This document shows positions 44,726 to 55,124 of a stretch of 64,000 bases of DNA, piece after piece; the first letter of the stretch is position 1; every line of letters starts with the position of its first letter. The position numbers and the translations under genes are program-made. This stretch comes from Cutibacterium sp. (GTDB taxonomy: Bacteria; Actinomycetota; Actinomycetes; Propionibacteriales; Propionibacteriaceae), in the NCBI RefSeq assembly GCF_030525615.1, contig NZ_JAUNEJ010000001.1, forward strand, positions 496,001 to 560,000, read 5' to 3'. The notes under the pieces are model-generated. The model searched no databases and had not been told where the DNA came from. It was given only the letters and a program-made list of their open reading frames with translations.

Positions 44726-45741
44726 TCGCTAGCGGGATCGGATCCTTACCGGGCACTGATATGCGTGGCGCTGTGGCCGCGATGACGGAAATCTTCGATG
44801 AGCTCGTTCCGCTGCCCGAGTTGCCGGCTCGTGGAGTTGGCGCTCACATGATTGGGCGAGCAACAGCTTTCCTCGTCGACCTACCTGTCGATCACGGACC
44901 AGGCGGATGGCGGCTGGCCGATGCTACCGATCATGCCGCTCGTTCCGCGCGTTCCTTGTTGCGAAGCGACCTTGACGACCTCGAGGAGGTGTTGGCAGAC
45001 GAGGAGGCCACCGTCAAGATCTCGGTGACCGGACCTTTGACCTTGGCGACGGGTCTGCACCTGCGTTCCGGGGAGTCGATTCTCGCGGATTCGGCTGCCT
45101 TGGCCGACGTTACGGCCAGCTTGGCGGAGGGGATCAGCCAGCTGCTGGCGGAGCTGCGTCGTCGGATGTCACAGGTGACCTGGGCGATACAGATTGACGA
45201 GCCTGCTGCACCTGGCGTGCTGGCAGGATCCATTCCCACTCAATCGGGTTTGTATCGCCACCCCGCGATGGAAGCCACCACCGCGACCCGACTGTGGCAC
45301 ACAGTTATTCGTGGTTGCGGCGATCTTGAGGTGGGAATGCACTGTTGTGGCGATCCGATCCCGTGGACGCTGGCAGGAAATGCTGGATTCTCGACGATGT
45401 GGTGTGACATCACTGACGCTATCTCCTTTGATTCTGCTGCACACCTTGATTCTGCTGCGCACCTTGATTCTGCTGCGCAGTGGGTGGAGTCGGGAAGACG
45501 CCTGGGCATGGGAGTGATCGACACCATGAAAGTCGACCAAGTGCCGTCAGTTGATCGTCTTATCGACCGCGTGTTGTGGCTGGCACGACGCATTCAGGTT
45601 GACCCCACACTGCTGCGCTCAGGGGTTATGACACCTGCGTGTGGACTCGCCGGATGGTCACGCAGTTCCGCCGCCGAGGTCTGTCGGACGCTGAGACGAG
45701 CAGCTGACCTTGTCGATGAGCAACTGGATCAAGCGGGTTGA
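44722..45741 (+). CDS. MetE C-terminal-like (UROD/MetE superfamily) protein
   Basis: 339 aa from ATG 44722, overlapping the mnmA stop. A single barrel like the catalytic half of cobalamin-independent methionine synthase: [43 protein letters not shown]. Candidate zinc ligands are His and Cys in GMHCCGDP and Cys in [10 protein letters not shown]. It is far shorter than MetE and lacks the N-terminal folate domain; I recall such genes after mnmA in other actinobacteria but know no proven function. A tandem repeat inserts DSAAHL units near residue 240. Confidence 0.78.
   Translation: MIASGIGSLPGTDMRGAVAAMTEIFDELVPLPELPARGVGAHMIGRATAFLVDLPVDHGPGGWRLADATDHAARSARSLLRSDLDDLEEVLADEEATVKISVTGPLTLATGLHLRSGESILADSAALADVTASLAEGISQLLAELRRRMSQVTWAIQIDEPAAPGVLAGSIPTQSGLYRHPAMEATTATRLWHTVIRGCGDLEVGMHCCGDPIPWTLAGNAGFSTMWCDITDAISFDSAAHLDSAAHLDSAAQWVESGRRLGMGVIDTMKVDQVPSVDRLIDRVLWLARRIQVDPTLLRSGVMTPACGLAGWSRSSAAEVCRTLRRAADLVDEQLDQAG
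45430..45480 (+). repeat. 18-bp tandem repeat inside the MetE-like gene
   Basis: GATTCTGCTGCACACCTT at 45430-45447, a near-identical copy (one change) at 45448-45465, and 15 bp of a third. It is in frame and encodes DSAAHL twice then DSAAQ, on the surface between two core strands if the MetE fold holds. Copy number could vary between strains. Confidence 0.85.
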
Positions 45742-45759
45742 GCGGGTAGGGTTCCGAGC

Positions 45760-45972
45760 GTGGGTTTCTTCACCAACCTCAACCTGGACGGCCAAACGCC
45801 GGAACGTACCCGGCCGCGTTTAGGCGAGAAGCAATGGGCCCCCTCCGGTGTCCCGACAACGAAGCGCAAGAAGGTGCAGCGAGTTCTCGCACCCATCGCC
45901 TTCGTCATTGCTCTCGCGGCGTTGGTGGGGGTGGGGTACTTCTTCTTCAGAATGCTCGTCATGGGCGGATGA
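45760..45972 (+). CDS. small single-pass membrane protein
   Basis: 70 aa. A basic, proline-containing cytosolic part (residues 1-42, TKRKKVQRVL) leads into one helix (APIAFVIALAALVGVGYFFF). Similar small proteins are common in actinobacteria; this one is not recognised. GTG start 19 bp after the MetE-like gene. It converges with the VTT-like gene. Confidence 0.6.
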   Translation: MGFFTNLNLDGQTPERTRPRLGEKQWAPSGVPTTKRKKVQRVLAPIAFVIALAALVGVGYFFFRMLVMGG

Positions 45973-46009
45973 CGAAAGCTTCGGCGGGCCATTGTCAGAT
46001 CGTTATGCG

Positions 46010-46522
46010 TCAGATGATGAGGTGAAAACCGTACTGGGTCGCCAGGGCCAAGAGGTAACACCTGATGAAGAATCCGACGGTGACCCACAACGAGAACCAC
46101 CAGAAGTTCATTTTGGTCGTTGCCGCATAGATGACGACGAGGTAGACAGGCGGAATACCGGTAATGGCCGAGAAGAACAGCAGCGGCATTCCCCAGCGCG
46201 GTGTTTCCACCAAGTGGGCAGCCGTGTCATTCCATCGGCGTAGTCGCCACCGCCAGGAGCCCTCTGGAACCGGCTTGGGCTCCTTGTGTTTGATCCATCG
46301 TGATTGCGACCCCCGCCGGATACCGATGAACATGATCTGCTTGCCAACGCCGTGACCTAGCGCAAGTCCCAGGGCGACTTCCAGAGGGCCCAGGAGTTTG
46401 GATCCCAAGGCGCCAACGATGAACAACTCGGAATTGAGCACGGGCACCAAACTGGAAGCCACGCCGAAGGCGAAAGCTGACAGAACCTGGTACCAAAACT
46501 GCCAGGTGAGATAGACCTCCAT
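46010..46522 (-). CDS. small VTT/DedA-like (YqaA-type) membrane protein
   Basis: 170 aa with about four hydrophobic helices: VLSAFAFGVASSLVPVLNSE, LLGPLEVALGLALGHGVGKQ, a polar loop of about 45 residues, then MPLLFFSAITGIPPVYLVVI and a final helix. 'GE..N..iP..P.E' type VTT motifs are only partly matched, so the family is tentative. It follows the ACT gene by 6 bp on the same strand and is probably co-transcribed with it. Confidence 0.6.
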   Translation of the reverse strand: MEVYLTWQFWYQVLSAFAFGVASSLVPVLNSELFIVGALGSKLLGPLEVALGLALGHGVGKQIMFIGIRRGSQSRWIKHKEPKPVPEGSWRWRLRRWNDTAAHLVETPRWGMPLLFFSAITGIPPVYLVVIYAATTKMNFWWFSLWVTVGFFIRCYLLALATQYGFHLII

Positions 46523-46528
46523 TGGGCC

Positions 46529-47146
46529 TCAGTTGGCTAGGGCAGCCATGTGTTGTAGGCGGTTGAGCTCGGAAGCCAGGAATCCCGGACCGCCCTGGCG
46601 TCCCGCGACGAGACAGCGTCCTCTCGACAGGGGGACGACCGCGATCACGGTATCACCCCAGCCGGGCATCCAACCTGCCTCAAGCTCGGTGACATGGGAA
46701 CGATTCATCGGCGTCAGGCGTGCGATTCCATCAGGAGTGAATTCAGGAGATAACGCAGTGGAAATGATGACCTGTCCGTTGTCGTCAAAGAGTGCCGCCC
46801 ACTGGGTGTGGAAGACGACCGGAACAGCTCCACACAGAATTTCAGCAGAATGCTCCGGATCCTCAGACATCCGATTCAACGCTGCAATATCGGATTCAAT
46901 ACTCCAGTTTTCCGGATACCTACTCAGCCACAGTACTTGAACACCATCCAGCATGTCGCAGGCGGATACCAAAGTGTCAGGCATCGTGGTGGGGGGAAGA
47001 GTCAGCATAAAATCATCGACGACGTATCCGTCACCGGTTTCGACAATCTCAATTGCGGATATGTCGGCATCGGCAGTGCCCATGGCGGTCGCCACCAAGC
47101 CCAGCGAACCTGGCGTGTCTGGCAGCTGAATACGAATCATGAGCAC
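46529..47146 (-). CDS. ACT-domain regulatory protein
   Basis: 205 aa. The N-terminus is an ACT domain (IRIQLPDTPGSLGLVATAMG, ADISAIEIVETGDGYVVDDF); ACT domains bind amino acids. The C-terminal half (about residues 100-205, TQWAALFDDNGQVIISTALS) resembles a GAF-like or unknown fold without catalytic motifs. Start is GTG 47146 or ATG six bases downstream. It is divergent from gatC. Ligand unknown. Confidence 0.75.
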   Translation of the reverse strand: MLMIRIQLPDTPGSLGLVATAMGTADADISAIEIVETGDGYVVDDFMLTLPPTTMPDTLVSACDMLDGVQVLWLSRYPENWSIESDIAALNRMSEDPEHSAEILCGAVPVVFHTQWAALFDDNGQVIISTALSPEFTPDGIARLTPMNRSHVTELEAGWMPGWGDTVIAVVPLSRGRCLVAGRQGGPGFLASELNRLQHMAALAN

Positions 47147-47306
47147 TTACTCATTGTTGCGGGTTAATCCGATGATCCCAAACTGGATGGGTATTCCGGC
47201 GGGTCATCATCGGGAGGATGTGCTCATCTGGCGGTCGTGTCAGTCAGTAGTCCTAGGATGGTCCGAGGGTATTTCCGCCCCCATGCCGTCAACCAGGAGA
47301 TTTATC

Positions 47307-47606
47307 GTGGCCCTCACGCCGGATGACGTCGTTCGCCTGGCCGGCCTGGCACGCATTGACCTCACTGACGACGAGACCTCGTATCTGGCTGTTCAGCTTG
47401 ACGCGATTCTCGACGCCGTGGCCGCAGTGTCAGCCGTCGCCACCGACGACGTGCCACCTACTTCGCACGCTCTGCCGTTGTCTAACGTCTTTCGTGAGGA
47501 CGTCATCAAGGAGTCAATGTCGGCTGATGACGCCCTGGCGATGGCTCCGCGCAGCGAGGATCAGCGCTTTCGCGTGCCTCGTATCTTGGACGAGGAGGCG
47601 CAGTGA
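47307..47606 (+). CDS. gatC: Asp/Glu-tRNA amidotransferase subunit C
   Basis: 99 aa from GTG 47307, after [26 protein letters not shown] is the GatC N-terminus, and [20 protein letters not shown] the conserved C-terminal part. GatC stabilises the GatA-GatB complex that turns Asp-tRNA-Asn or Glu-tRNA-Gln into the amide forms. GTGA overlap with gatA. Confidence 0.95.
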   Translation: MALTPDDVVRLAGLARIDLTDDETSYLAVQLDAILDAVAAVSAVATDDVPPTSHALPLSNVFREDVIKESMSADDALAMAPRSEDQRFRVPRILDEEAQ

Positions 47607-49111
47607 ACGAGCTGTTGACCCTGACCGCCGCCGAACTCGGTGCACGTATCGCCTCCCGCGAGGTCTCCAGCGAAGAGGTTACCCAGGCCCATCTGGATCG
47701 TATCGACGACGTTGACGGGAGCATTCATGCTTTCCTGCTGGTCGATCACGACGGTGCTTTGAAGGCTGCCCGCCGTATTGACTCTCGCATTGCAGCCGGC
47801 GAGAAGCTGGGCCCGCTGGCTGGTGTCCCGCTGGCCGTCAAGGACCTCTTTTGCACCAAGGGGCTGGCTACCACGGCGTCCTCTCGAATGCTGGAGGGGT
47901 GGATTCCGCCCTATGACTCCACAATTGTCACCCGATGTAGAGATGCCGGCATGGTGATCTTGGGCAAGACGAACTTGGACGAGTTCGCCATGGGATCGTC
48001 GACCGAAACGTCCGCCTTCGGCCCTACCCACAATCCGTGGGACCTGGACCGCGTTCCCGGCGGTTCGGGTGGTGGATCGGCCGCCAGCTTGGCTGCATTC
48101 GAAGCGCCGTTGGCTCTCGGTACCGACACCGGTGGATCCATCCGCCAGCCTGGCGCGGTGACTGGCACCGTTGGTATCAAGCCGACCTATGGGTCGACGT
48201 CTCGGTATGGCGTCATCGCAATGGCCTCCTCCTTGGACACTCCTGGCCCCTGTGCTCGTACTGTCGTGGACGCAGCTTTACTGCACCAGGCAATGGCCGG
48301 TCATGACTCAATGGACCAGACGACTATCGACCAGCCCACCCCGGACGTCGTAGCGGCTGCCAATCAGCCAGATGTCTCAGGTATGCGGATCGGGGTTGTC
48401 AGCGAATTTGCCGGTGACGGATACGACCCTCAGGTCGAAGCACGCTTCAACGAAGCTGTTGAGATCTTGACAAAGGCAGGTGCCGATATTGTCGAGGTCT
48501 CCTGTCCCAACTTCGACCTCGCCCTGCCTGCCTACTATCTGATTCAGCCCGCCGAGGTCTCCAGCAACCTGGCTCGCTATGACGCCATGCGCTACGGACT
48601 GCGCGTTGACGACGATGGTGAGCATTCTGCCGAACAGGTCATGCGGGCCACCCGAGGTGCCGGATTCGGTGCCGAAGCCAAGCGACGTATCATCCTTGGC
48701 ACCTACGCCCTGTCAGCCGGGTATTACGACGCCTACTACGGTTCGGCCCAGAAGGTTCGCACCCTCATCCAGCGTGATTTTGAGAATGCATGGCACAGCT
48801 GTGACGTGCTGGTTTCTCCGGCGACCCCGACCACGGCTTTCCGGTTGGGGGAGCGCACCGCTGACCCCATGGCGATGTACCGCTCTGATCTGTGCACTAT
48901 TCCGGCGAATATGGCTGGTAGTCCTGCAGGGGCCTTCCCCATTGGTCTGTCCGAGACCGACGGGATGCCGGTTGGTATGCAGGTCATGGCCCCGATTATG
49001 GCTGACGAGCGCGTCTACCGAGTCGGTGCGGCCCTGGAACAACTGTTGGACGAGAAGTGGGGTGCCCCGCTGCTTGCGCAGGCTCCCGAGCTGAGGGGAG
49101 AGGCACGATGA
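47603..49111 (+). CDS. gatA: Asp/Glu-tRNA amidotransferase subunit A (amidase)
   Basis: 502 aa amidase-signature enzyme that releases ammonia from glutamine. The Ser-cisSer-Lys triad is visible: Lys in [13 protein letters not shown], cis-Ser in [14 protein letters not shown], nucleophile Ser in [15 protein letters not shown] of gatB overlaps its stop. Length and motifs are normal. Confidence 0.97.
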   Translation: MNELLTLTAAELGARIASREVSSEEVTQAHLDRIDDVDGSIHAFLLVDHDGALKAARRIDSRIAAGEKLGPLAGVPLAVKDLFCTKGLATTASSRMLEGWIPPYDSTIVTRCRDAGMVILGKTNLDEFAMGSSTETSAFGPTHNPWDLDRVPGGSGGGSAASLAAFEAPLALGTDTGGSIRQPGAVTGTVGIKPTYGSTSRYGVIAMASSLDTPGPCARTVVDAALLHQAMAGHDSMDQTTIDQPTPDVVAAANQPDVSGMRIGVVSEFAGDGYDPQVEARFNEAVEILTKAGADIVEVSCPNFDLALPAYYLIQPAEVSSNLARYDAMRYGLRVDDDGEHSAEQVMRATRGAGFGAEAKRRIILGTYALSAGYYDAYYGSAQKVRTLIQRDFENAWHSCDVLVSPATPTTAFRLGERTADPMAMYRSDLCTIPANMAGSPAGAFPIGLSETDGMPVGMQVMAPIMADERVYRVGAALEQLLDEKWGAPLLAQAPELRGEAR

Positions 49112-50601
49112 CTGATGAGCTGCTGCCCTATGACGAGGTGATGGCCGATTACGAGCCGGTCATCGGGCTCGAGGTTCACGTCGAGTTGTCGACGGCGACC
49201 AAGATGTTCTGCGGATGCTCCACTGACACCGAGAAGGAGCCCAATACCAACGTTTGTCCGGTGTGCTTGGGGCTTCCCGGATCCATGCCAGCCATCAACG
49301 GCCACGCTGTCGAGTCGGCCATTCGCATTGGCTTGGCCCTCAACTGCAAAATCGCCGAGTGGTGTCGCATGGCCCGCAAGAACTACTTCTATCCGGACAT
49401 GACGAAGAACTACCAAACCTCTCAGTACGACGAGCCGATTTGCTATGACGGCTGGCTCGACGTCGAGGTCGACGGCAAGACGTATCGCGTCGACATCGAG
49501 CGTGCCCATATGGAAGAGGATGCCGGCAAGTCTCTGCACGTCGGTGGTTCTGACGGGCGTATCTCCGGTGCCAGTTACTCCCTCATGGACTACAACCGGG
49601 CTGGTGTCCCACTCATCGAGATCGTCACTAAGCCGATCCGCGGGCTGGGGGACAAGGCGCCGCAAGTGGCACGTGCCTATATGGCTCAGCTGCGCGACAT
49701 CATGATCGCTCTGGGAGTCTCCGAGGCCAGGATGGAGCGGGGAAACCTGCGGTGTGACGCCAACGTCTCCCTCATGCCGCGTGGTAGCACGACCTTGGGC
49801 ACTCGCACCGAGACCAAGAACGTCAACTCGCTGCGCTCGGTCGAGGGAGCCTTGACCTACGAGATTCAACGGCAGGGATTCGTCCTTGCTGAGGGACGCA
49901 AGGTCCGTCAGCAGACCCGGATGTGGCAGGAAAGTGGCGAATACACCATCGCCGGGCGTGACAAGTCCGACGCTGAGGATTACCGCTATTTCCCCGAGCC
50001 TGACCTAGTGCCCATCGCGCCTTCCCGGGAGTGGGTGGAAGAACTGCGCGCCGGGCTGCCCGAGTTGCCAGCGGCCAAGAAGGCTCGCCTAGCCTCTCAG
50101 TGGCAGTTCTCCGAACGAGAGATGACCGCTGTCATCAATGCGGGTGCCCTTGACCTGCTTGAGGAGACTGTCAACGCCGGATGCCAACCTGCTGCTGCGC
50201 GTAAGTGGTGGCTCACTGAACTGTCACGTCGCGCCAATGAAGCAGGGGTGGAGCTGTCAGAGGTCGGTATGAGTGCGTCCCAGGTGGCCCAGCTGCAGAA
50301 GCTTGTTGACGACGGCACCCTGACCGATAAGTTGGCTCGTCAGGTCATCGACGGTGTCATCGCTGGAGAGGGGGATCCCCAGCAGGTCGTCGACGGACGA
50401 GGGCTGGCGGTCGTTTCAGACGATGCTGCCCTTGGGGCGGCGGTTGACGACGTCATCGCGGCGAATCCGCAGATTGCTGAGAAGATTCGTGGCGGCAAAA
50501 TCCAGGCGGCGGGTGCCCTTATCGGTCAGGTCATGAAGGCCATGAAAGGACAGGCAGATGCCAAGCGGGTCAGGGAACTCATCTTGGAGAAGCTCTCCTG
50601 A
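49108..50601 (+). CDS. gatB: Asp/Glu-tRNA amidotransferase subunit B
   Basis: 497 aa from ATG 49108, overlapping gat[21 protein letters not shown] starts the cradle domain, with zinc-type cysteines in FCGCSTD and [27 protein letters not shown] is the catalytic core; a helical and tail domain (YqeY-like) follows from about residue 300. It activates the misacylated carboxylate with ATP. Last gene of gatCAB. Confidence 0.97.
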   Translation: MTDELLPYDEVMADYEPVIGLEVHVELSTATKMFCGCSTDTEKEPNTNVCPVCLGLPGSMPAINGHAVESAIRIGLALNCKIAEWCRMARKNYFYPDMTKNYQTSQYDEPICYDGWLDVEVDGKTYRVDIERAHMEEDAGKSLHVGGSDGRISGASYSLMDYNRAGVPLIEIVTKPIRGLGDKAPQVARAYMAQLRDIMIALGVSEARMERGNLRCDANVSLMPRGSTTLGTRTETKNVNSLRSVEGALTYEIQRQGFVLAEGRKVRQQTRMWQESGEYTIAGRDKSDAEDYRYFPEPDLVPIAPSREWVEELRAGLPELPAAKKARLASQWQFSEREMTAVINAGALDLLEETVNAGCQPAAARKWWLTELSRRANEAGVELSEVGMSASQVAQLQKLVDDGTLTDKLARQVIDGVIAGEGDPQQVVDGRGLAVVSDDAALGAAVDDVIAANPQIAEKIRGGKIQAAGALIGQVMKAMKGQADAKRVRELILEKLS

Positions 50602-50698
50602 CCTGGTGACGGTCCGGGGCTGCGGTCACCCTGGCCTATTACCAGCCCTATTCAATCCGTTAGATACTCAATCGAACTGATTTCGTGCGCTTCGACCC

Positions 50699-51334
50699 TC
50701 ACAACGAGTGGTCGGAGCGCATGAATGTCGTGATGGTTTGTGGTTCGCCCAACACATCCACCTGCGCAACCGAGAGACGCCCGGTCAGCAGTAAGAGGAT
50801 CTCTGAGGGCTTGCCGACGATGGTGACGATGCGGTTACCAGGGTGCAAGGTGACAGGGTCTGCCAATCCCGTCATTTCGACACGCACACCCACCGGGGAG
50901 CGACGAGTCAGAGCACGTCCGTACTTACGGATGATCTCGGCCAGTCGAAGCTCGACGCGCTGACCCAAGTGCCGAGGCTGCCAACCTGGTTGGGCGCGAA
51001 GCAAATCCTCATGGTGGATGAAGTACTCCAGCGAGTTGGCGGCCGCGTCGAGACCGGGAATGCGGAAGACCGAGAAACGACCTGGGCCGTGGGCAAATCG
51101 TGCCACGAGATCTTCGAAAGAACCCGAAGCTTCCATCTTCTCTGCACGAGCGTGGGTGACGACATCGAAAATGCTGACGGCCATGCCGGGGATAGCCAGC
51201 GGGTCGTTTTCACGCAGCAACATGTGGGTCAGCAGGTCACGGGCGGTCCAGCCCTCGCACAGAGTCGGGGCGTCGGGGCCAAGACGTGACAGGTCCGCAG
51301 CCAGGCCGGCTCGTTCGTCTCGTGCAATGGACAT
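50699..51334 (-). CDS. TIGR03085-type metal-binding protein, DinB/maleylpyruvate isomerase-like
   Basis: 211 aa. The N-terminal four-helix DinB-type bundle has [20 protein letters not shown] and [20 protein letters not shown], the His residues that bind metal. Relatives are mycothiol-dependent enzymes of actinobacteria, but many have unknown substrates. GGAGG-type ribosome site upstream. Divergent from hisI with 89 bp between starts, and convergent with gatB. Confidence 0.78.
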   Translation of the reverse strand: MSIARDERAGLAADLSRLGPDAPTLCEGWTARDLLTHMLLRENDPLAIPGMAVSIFDVVTHARAEKMEASGSFEDLVARFAHGPGRFSVFRIPGLDAAANSLEYFIHHEDLLRAQPGWQPRHLGQRVELRLAEIIRKYGRALTRRSPVGVRVEMTGLADPVTLHPGNRIVTIVGKPSEILLLLTGRLSVAQVDVLGEPQTITTFMRSDHSL

Positions 51335-51423
51335 TCAGGTCCTCCTTCGGGCTATGGAGTCCATCTTGCCAGTACCAGTCCGACACTCGGCACGGACTCC
51401 GGGTGTCGGTGGCGCGGTGTTCA

Positions 51424-51798
51424 ATGGAGGCCGTGCTGAGCGAAGAATCCACTCTCGACCCGCAAATCGCAGCGCGCCTGCGACACAATGACGCCGGTCT
51501 GGTACCTGCGGTGGTCCAGGACGCCTCGACCGGGGACGTTCTCATGATGGCTTGGATGGATGATGTCGCTTTGGCACGTACATTGGAGACCCGGCGAGCG
51601 ACCTATTGGTCGCGGTCGCGCCAAGAATATTGGGTCAAAGGTGAAACTTCCGGTCACACCCAACACGTGCGCTCGGTGCGGCTCGACTGCGACGGCGACA
51701 CCCTGCTTCTGCGTGTGGACCAGGTTGGTGGAGCTTGCCACACCGGAGATCACACCTGTTTCGACGCTGATGTCCTGCTGGATGAGGAGGCCGAGTGA
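51424..51798 (+). CDS. hisI: phosphoribosyl-AMP cyclohydrolase
   Basis: 124 aa. Third step of histidine synthesis. [20 protein letters not shown] and [20 protein letters not shown] match the family, and the zinc/magnesium site lies in [20 protein letters not shown] and HTCF. A GTG at 51433 is an alternative start. It overlaps trpE (TGATG), so histidine and tryptophan genes share a message here, as in other actinobacteria. Confidence 0.95.
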   Translation: MEAVLSEESTLDPQIAARLRHNDAGLVPAVVQDASTGDVLMMAWMDDVALARTLETRRATYWSRSRQEYWVKGETSGHTQHVRSVRLDCDGDTLLLRVDQVGGACHTGDHTCFDADVLLDEEAE

Positions 51799-53297
51799 TG
51801 ATCGACGTCATCCCCTCACGCGAGGAATTCACTGCCTTGGCAGAGGATCACACCGTCGTTTCAGTGCGGACCAAACTGGTGTGTGATGACGACACTCCCA
51901 TCGGTCTCTATCAGCATTTGTGCGGCAATCGACGACTGACCTTTCTGTTGGAGTCCGCCGAGTCGGGTATTTGGTCGCGATGGTCCTTCATTGGCGTCAA
52001 TACTCGCTGTGCCCTCACCAGCGATGGGAACTCGGTGGAGTGGATTGGCGAGCCGCCTGCGGGTGTGACGGTGAGTGATGACCCACTAGCGGCGCTCAAG
52101 GAGGCTCTAGCCACCTTGAACACCCCCGCCGAGCCGGGACTTCCCCCTTTGACAAGCGGATTTGTCGGCTACATCGGCTATGACATGGTTCGTCGTCTAG
52201 AGGATATTGGCGACGATCTTGTCGACGACTTGGGTCTTCCGGTGGCATGTCTGATGCTTGTAGGAGAAATGGCAGTCCTCGACCATCAGCGGGGCGAGTT
52301 GTGGCTGATTTCCAATCAGGTGGTGGACGGAACCAGCCTCGATCAGGCTTATGACAATGCGGTCGCCGCCCTCGACGCGATGGTGGCAAGGTTGGCCGAG
52401 CCACGAGAGGTATTGACGGCTCGTGTCGTTGATCGCGCTGCGGCACAGGTACATCGGCAACGGACTCCACAGGAGTTCGGCACAATGGTCGATGTCGCTA
52501 TTGAGCGTATTCGCGACGGTGACATCTTCCAGGTCGTCCCGAGCCAGCGTTTCGACATCAATACCAAGGCTGATGCCCTTGACATCTATCGTCAGCTGCG
52601 TCGCACCAATCCCAGCCCCTACCTATACCTGTTGCGATTGCCCGGATTCGACGTCATTGGGTCATCTCCGGAAGCGTTGGTGACTGTGGTTGACGGCGTT
52701 GCAACAACCCACCCCATTGCCGGAACCCGCCCACGAGGGCGTACTGCAGCCGAGGACCGAGCCATGGAGGATGAGCTGCTGGCCGACCCTAAGGAGCGTT
52801 CCGAACACACCATGCTGGTCGACCTGGGCCGTAACGACCTGGGGCGCGTCTGCGTGCCTGGAACGGTCAACGTGACTGAGTTCATGCATGTGGGGCGGTA
52901 TTCCCATGTCATGCACCTGGAGGCAGCGGTGACGGGCCAGATCGCTGACGGCCTGGACGCGGTTGATGTGACAATGTCGTGTTTCCCGGCGGGCACCCTG
53001 TCAGGGGCGCCGAAGATCTCTGCGATGCGAATCATCGAAGAGTTGGAGACCACTCGGCGAGGTGTCTACGGCGGCGTTGTCGGGTACTTCGATCTACACG
53101 GCAACTCGGACTGCGCCATCGCCATTCGGACCGCCGTTCTCAAAGACGAGGTCGCCCATGTGCAAGCGGGAGCGGGAATCGTGCTGGACTCGGTCGGGTC
53201 CAAAGAGAACGCGGAGTGCCAGAACAAGGCGGCAGCCGTGATTCAGGCAATTCAGGATGCTGGAACCTTGCAGTCACTAGCCAAGGAAACACAGTGA
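51798..53297 (+). CDS. trpE: anthranilate synthase component I
   Basis: 499 aa (GTG 51795 is an alternative start). Makes anthranilate from chorismate. FLLESAESGIWSRWSFIG holds the LLES tryptophan-feedback motif. The chorismate domain has FQVVPSQRFDI, PSPYLYLLRLPGFDVIGSSP, HPIAGTRPRGRTAAEDRAME and DLGRNDLGRVC. No glutamine-amidotransferase partner (trpG) lies in the window. GTGA overlap with the following membrane gene. Confidence 0.96.
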   Translation: MIDVIPSREEFTALAEDHTVVSVRTKLVCDDDTPIGLYQHLCGNRRLTFLLESAESGIWSRWSFIGVNTRCALTSDGNSVEWIGEPPAGVTVSDDPLAALKEALATLNTPAEPGLPPLTSGFVGYIGYDMVRRLEDIGDDLVDDLGLPVACLMLVGEMAVLDHQRGELWLISNQVVDGTSLDQAYDNAVAALDAMVARLAEPREVLTARVVDRAAAQVHRQRTPQEFGTMVDVAIERIRDGDIFQVVPSQRFDINTKADALDIYRQLRRTNPSPYLYLLRLPGFDVIGSSPEALVTVVDGVATTHPIAGTRPRGRTAAEDRAMEDELLADPKERSEHTMLVDLGRNDLGRVCVPGTVNVTEFMHVGRYSHVMHLEAAVTGQIADGLDAVDVTMSCFPAGTLSGAPKISAMRIIEELETTRRGVYGGVVGYFDLHGNSDCAIAIRTAVLKDEVAHVQAGAGIVLDSVGSKENAECQNKAAAVIQAIQDAGTLQSLAKETQ

Positions 53298-53953
53298 GGG
53301 CTGTGATTCCGACCGTGTGGCGAGTGATACTTGGTGGCTACCCGATCGTGGCCGCCATCTTCATCAGTGTCGCCTCTAGACGAACCTGGATGGAGCGTGC
53401 CGGAATCGGCCTCACAGGCACTGACGTGACAGGAGGGTTGATTACGGTTACCACCCTCATGTTGGTCATTACGGCGGCCCTTATCCTGGTCGTCAAGACG
53501 GCCGGACGCCGAGTAACCGGGATTCTGCAGGCCTTGGTTGGGGCTGGGATTGTCGGCGTCGTGCTCACCCACCGCACTGCGTCAGACCATCAATGGGCCA
53601 TGAAAGGGGTTGACGCCGGGGCGGCGCAGATGACCGTCACCGCGTGGCCATGGATGTGCCTGGTGGCGGGAGCTCTAGCGGTTCTCACCGGCCTCGGATT
53701 GGTTGTCTTCGCTGATCGGTGGCCGAGCCGTTCAGCCCGTCATACCGGTGCGGATTCGCGATCGATATGGGACGCTCTGGATCGAGGAGAGGACCCCACT
53801 GTGACCAAATCTCCGAGTCAAGCTGGGAGGCTGACACCGGCAGAACCTGAGTCGTCGGACACCGCACAATCGGATTTTGACCAGGCGGTCCACAAGGTCG
53901 GCAATAGTTCGAACAATGGCCGGCAAGCCCGCGTTGAGAGTCAATCAGGGTAG
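53294..53953 (+). CDS. Trp-biosynthesis-associated membrane protein
   Basis: 219 aa with about four hydrophobic helices (YPIVAAIFISVA, ITVTTLMLVITAALILVV, ILQALVGAGIVGVVL, MCLVAGALAVLTGLGLVVF), then a polar tail of about 75 residues. TDVTGG and 'WP' features fit TIGR02234, always found between trpE and trpC in actinobacteria. Function unknown. The GTG overlaps the trpE stop. Confidence 0.85.
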   Translation: MRAVIPTVWRVILGGYPIVAAIFISVASRRTWMERAGIGLTGTDVTGGLITVTTLMLVITAALILVVKTAGRRVTGILQALVGAGIVGVVLTHRTASDHQWAMKGVDAGAAQMTVTAWPWMCLVAGALAVLTGLGLVVFADRWPSRSARHTGADSRSIWDALDRGEDPTVTKSPSQAGRLTPAEPESSDTAQSDFDQAVHKVGNSSNNGRQARVESQSG

Positions 53954-54076
53954 AATCATCAGCGTATTCGCCGCGTTGCGGGTATGTGACGGCGTCCCCA
54001 ACAACGTCGGGGAGTCTGCCCGCAGTATCGACCAGTTGCGTGGAAGAGTCCGCGCCTGACCACCGGAGGGAACACC

Positions 54077-54292
54077 ATGAGTGTTGATCGCGCCACTCGT
54101 CAGTACACGCACGGCGGGAGTCCCGCGAACTGGGCAGGTTCGATCATCGCCCTCATTGGCTTCATCGTCGCCACTGTTGGTGCCATGGCTGGCCCCAGTT
54201 GGATTACCTGCATCATTGGCGCTGCTGTGGTCGTTCTTGGCGGTATCGTCACCTTGGCGATGCGCGCCATGGGTTTCGGTGGAGCGCGCTGA
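54077..54292 (+). CDS. HGxxPAAW-family small membrane protein
   Basis: 71 aa. HGGSPANWAGS is the family motif (usually HGxxPAAW), followed by two helices (IIALIGFIVATVGAMAG, CIIGAAVVVLGGIVTLAM). This family sits beside trpC in actinobacteria. GGAGGG precedes the ATG. TGAATG junction with trpC. Role unknown. Confidence 0.85.
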   Translation: MSVDRATRQYTHGGSPANWAGSIIALIGFIVATVGAMAGPSWITCIIGAAVVVLGGIVTLAMRAMGFGGAR

Positions 54293-55093
54293 ATGTCGCC
54301 GACCGTTACCGGAACAGTTCTTGACGAGATCATCGCCGGGGTTCTCAAGGATCTTCACGAGCGTCAGCTCATGGTCACCGAGGACAACCTTCGTGACGCC
54401 ATTGAACTCGTCAAACCGGCTATTGACCCCATTCCCCGGCTGACTGCGCCAGGGCTGTCGGTTATCTCCGAGGTCAAGAGGTCTAGCCCCTCGAAGGGTC
54501 ATTTGGCGACGATCAGTGATCCAGCTGCGCTGGCTGACCAGTATCGTGCTGGTGGTGCTGCCGCGATCAGTGTTCTCACTGAAGAGCGTCGTTTCCAGGG
54601 TTCCCTTGCCGATCTGGACGCGGTGCGTGCCAAGGTCGAGATCCCAGTGCTTCGCAAGGATTTTGTCGTCACCGAGTATCAGGTGCTTGAGGCTCGTGCT
54701 CATGGTGCTGATCTTGTTCTCCTCATTGTCGCAGTGTTGTCCGATGAGGACTTGCGACACCTCTATGACCTTGCGAGTGAACTCGGCATGACTCCGCTGG
54801 TCGAGGTGCACACCCCGGAGGAGGCTGCCCGGGCGGCGGCCCTCGGGGCACGTCTGATCGGAGTGAATGCCCGTAACCTCAAGACCCTCGAGGTCGACAG
54901 GGCCATCTTCGGGACCCTTCTTGGCGAATTGCCTGATAGCGCCGTCAAGGTGGCGGAATCCGGAATCCTCTGCGTGGAAGACGCCGTCGAGGCTCGTGAA
55001 TGCGGCGCTGATGCGGTGTTAGTGGGGGAGATGCTGGTTCGTCACGGGGAACCGGCCCAAGTGCTGCGCGAGATTCATCGAGCCACCGTCTAA
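54293..55093 (+). CDS. trpC: indole-3-glycerol-phosphate synthase
   Basis: 266 aa TIM barrel. VISEVKRSSPSKGHLATISD has the catalytic Glu and Lys, LRKDFVVTEYQVLEARAHGA the second Lys region, and VKVAESGILCVEDAVEARE the phosphate end. No fused trpF domain. Starts directly after the HGxxPAAW stop. Confidence 0.96.
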   Translation: MSPTVTGTVLDEIIAGVLKDLHERQLMVTEDNLRDAIELVKPAIDPIPRLTAPGLSVISEVKRSSPSKGHLATISDPAALADQYRAGGAAAISVLTEERRFQGSLADLDAVRAKVEIPVLRKDFVVTEYQVLEARAHGADLVLLIVAVLSDEDLRHLYDLASELGMTPLVEVHTPEEAARAAALGARLIGVNARNLKTLEVDRAIFGTLLGELPDSAVKVAESGILCVEDAVEARECGADAVLVGEMLVRHGEPAQVLREIHRATV

Positions 55094-55124
55094 CCACGCT
55101 TGACATTCAACGGAAAGGACGACC

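Noticed and set aside
53954-54076. Possible trp attenuator between the membrane gene and the HGxxPAAW gene
   Set aside because: No leader peptide with tandem Trp codons and no terminator/antiterminator pair seen.
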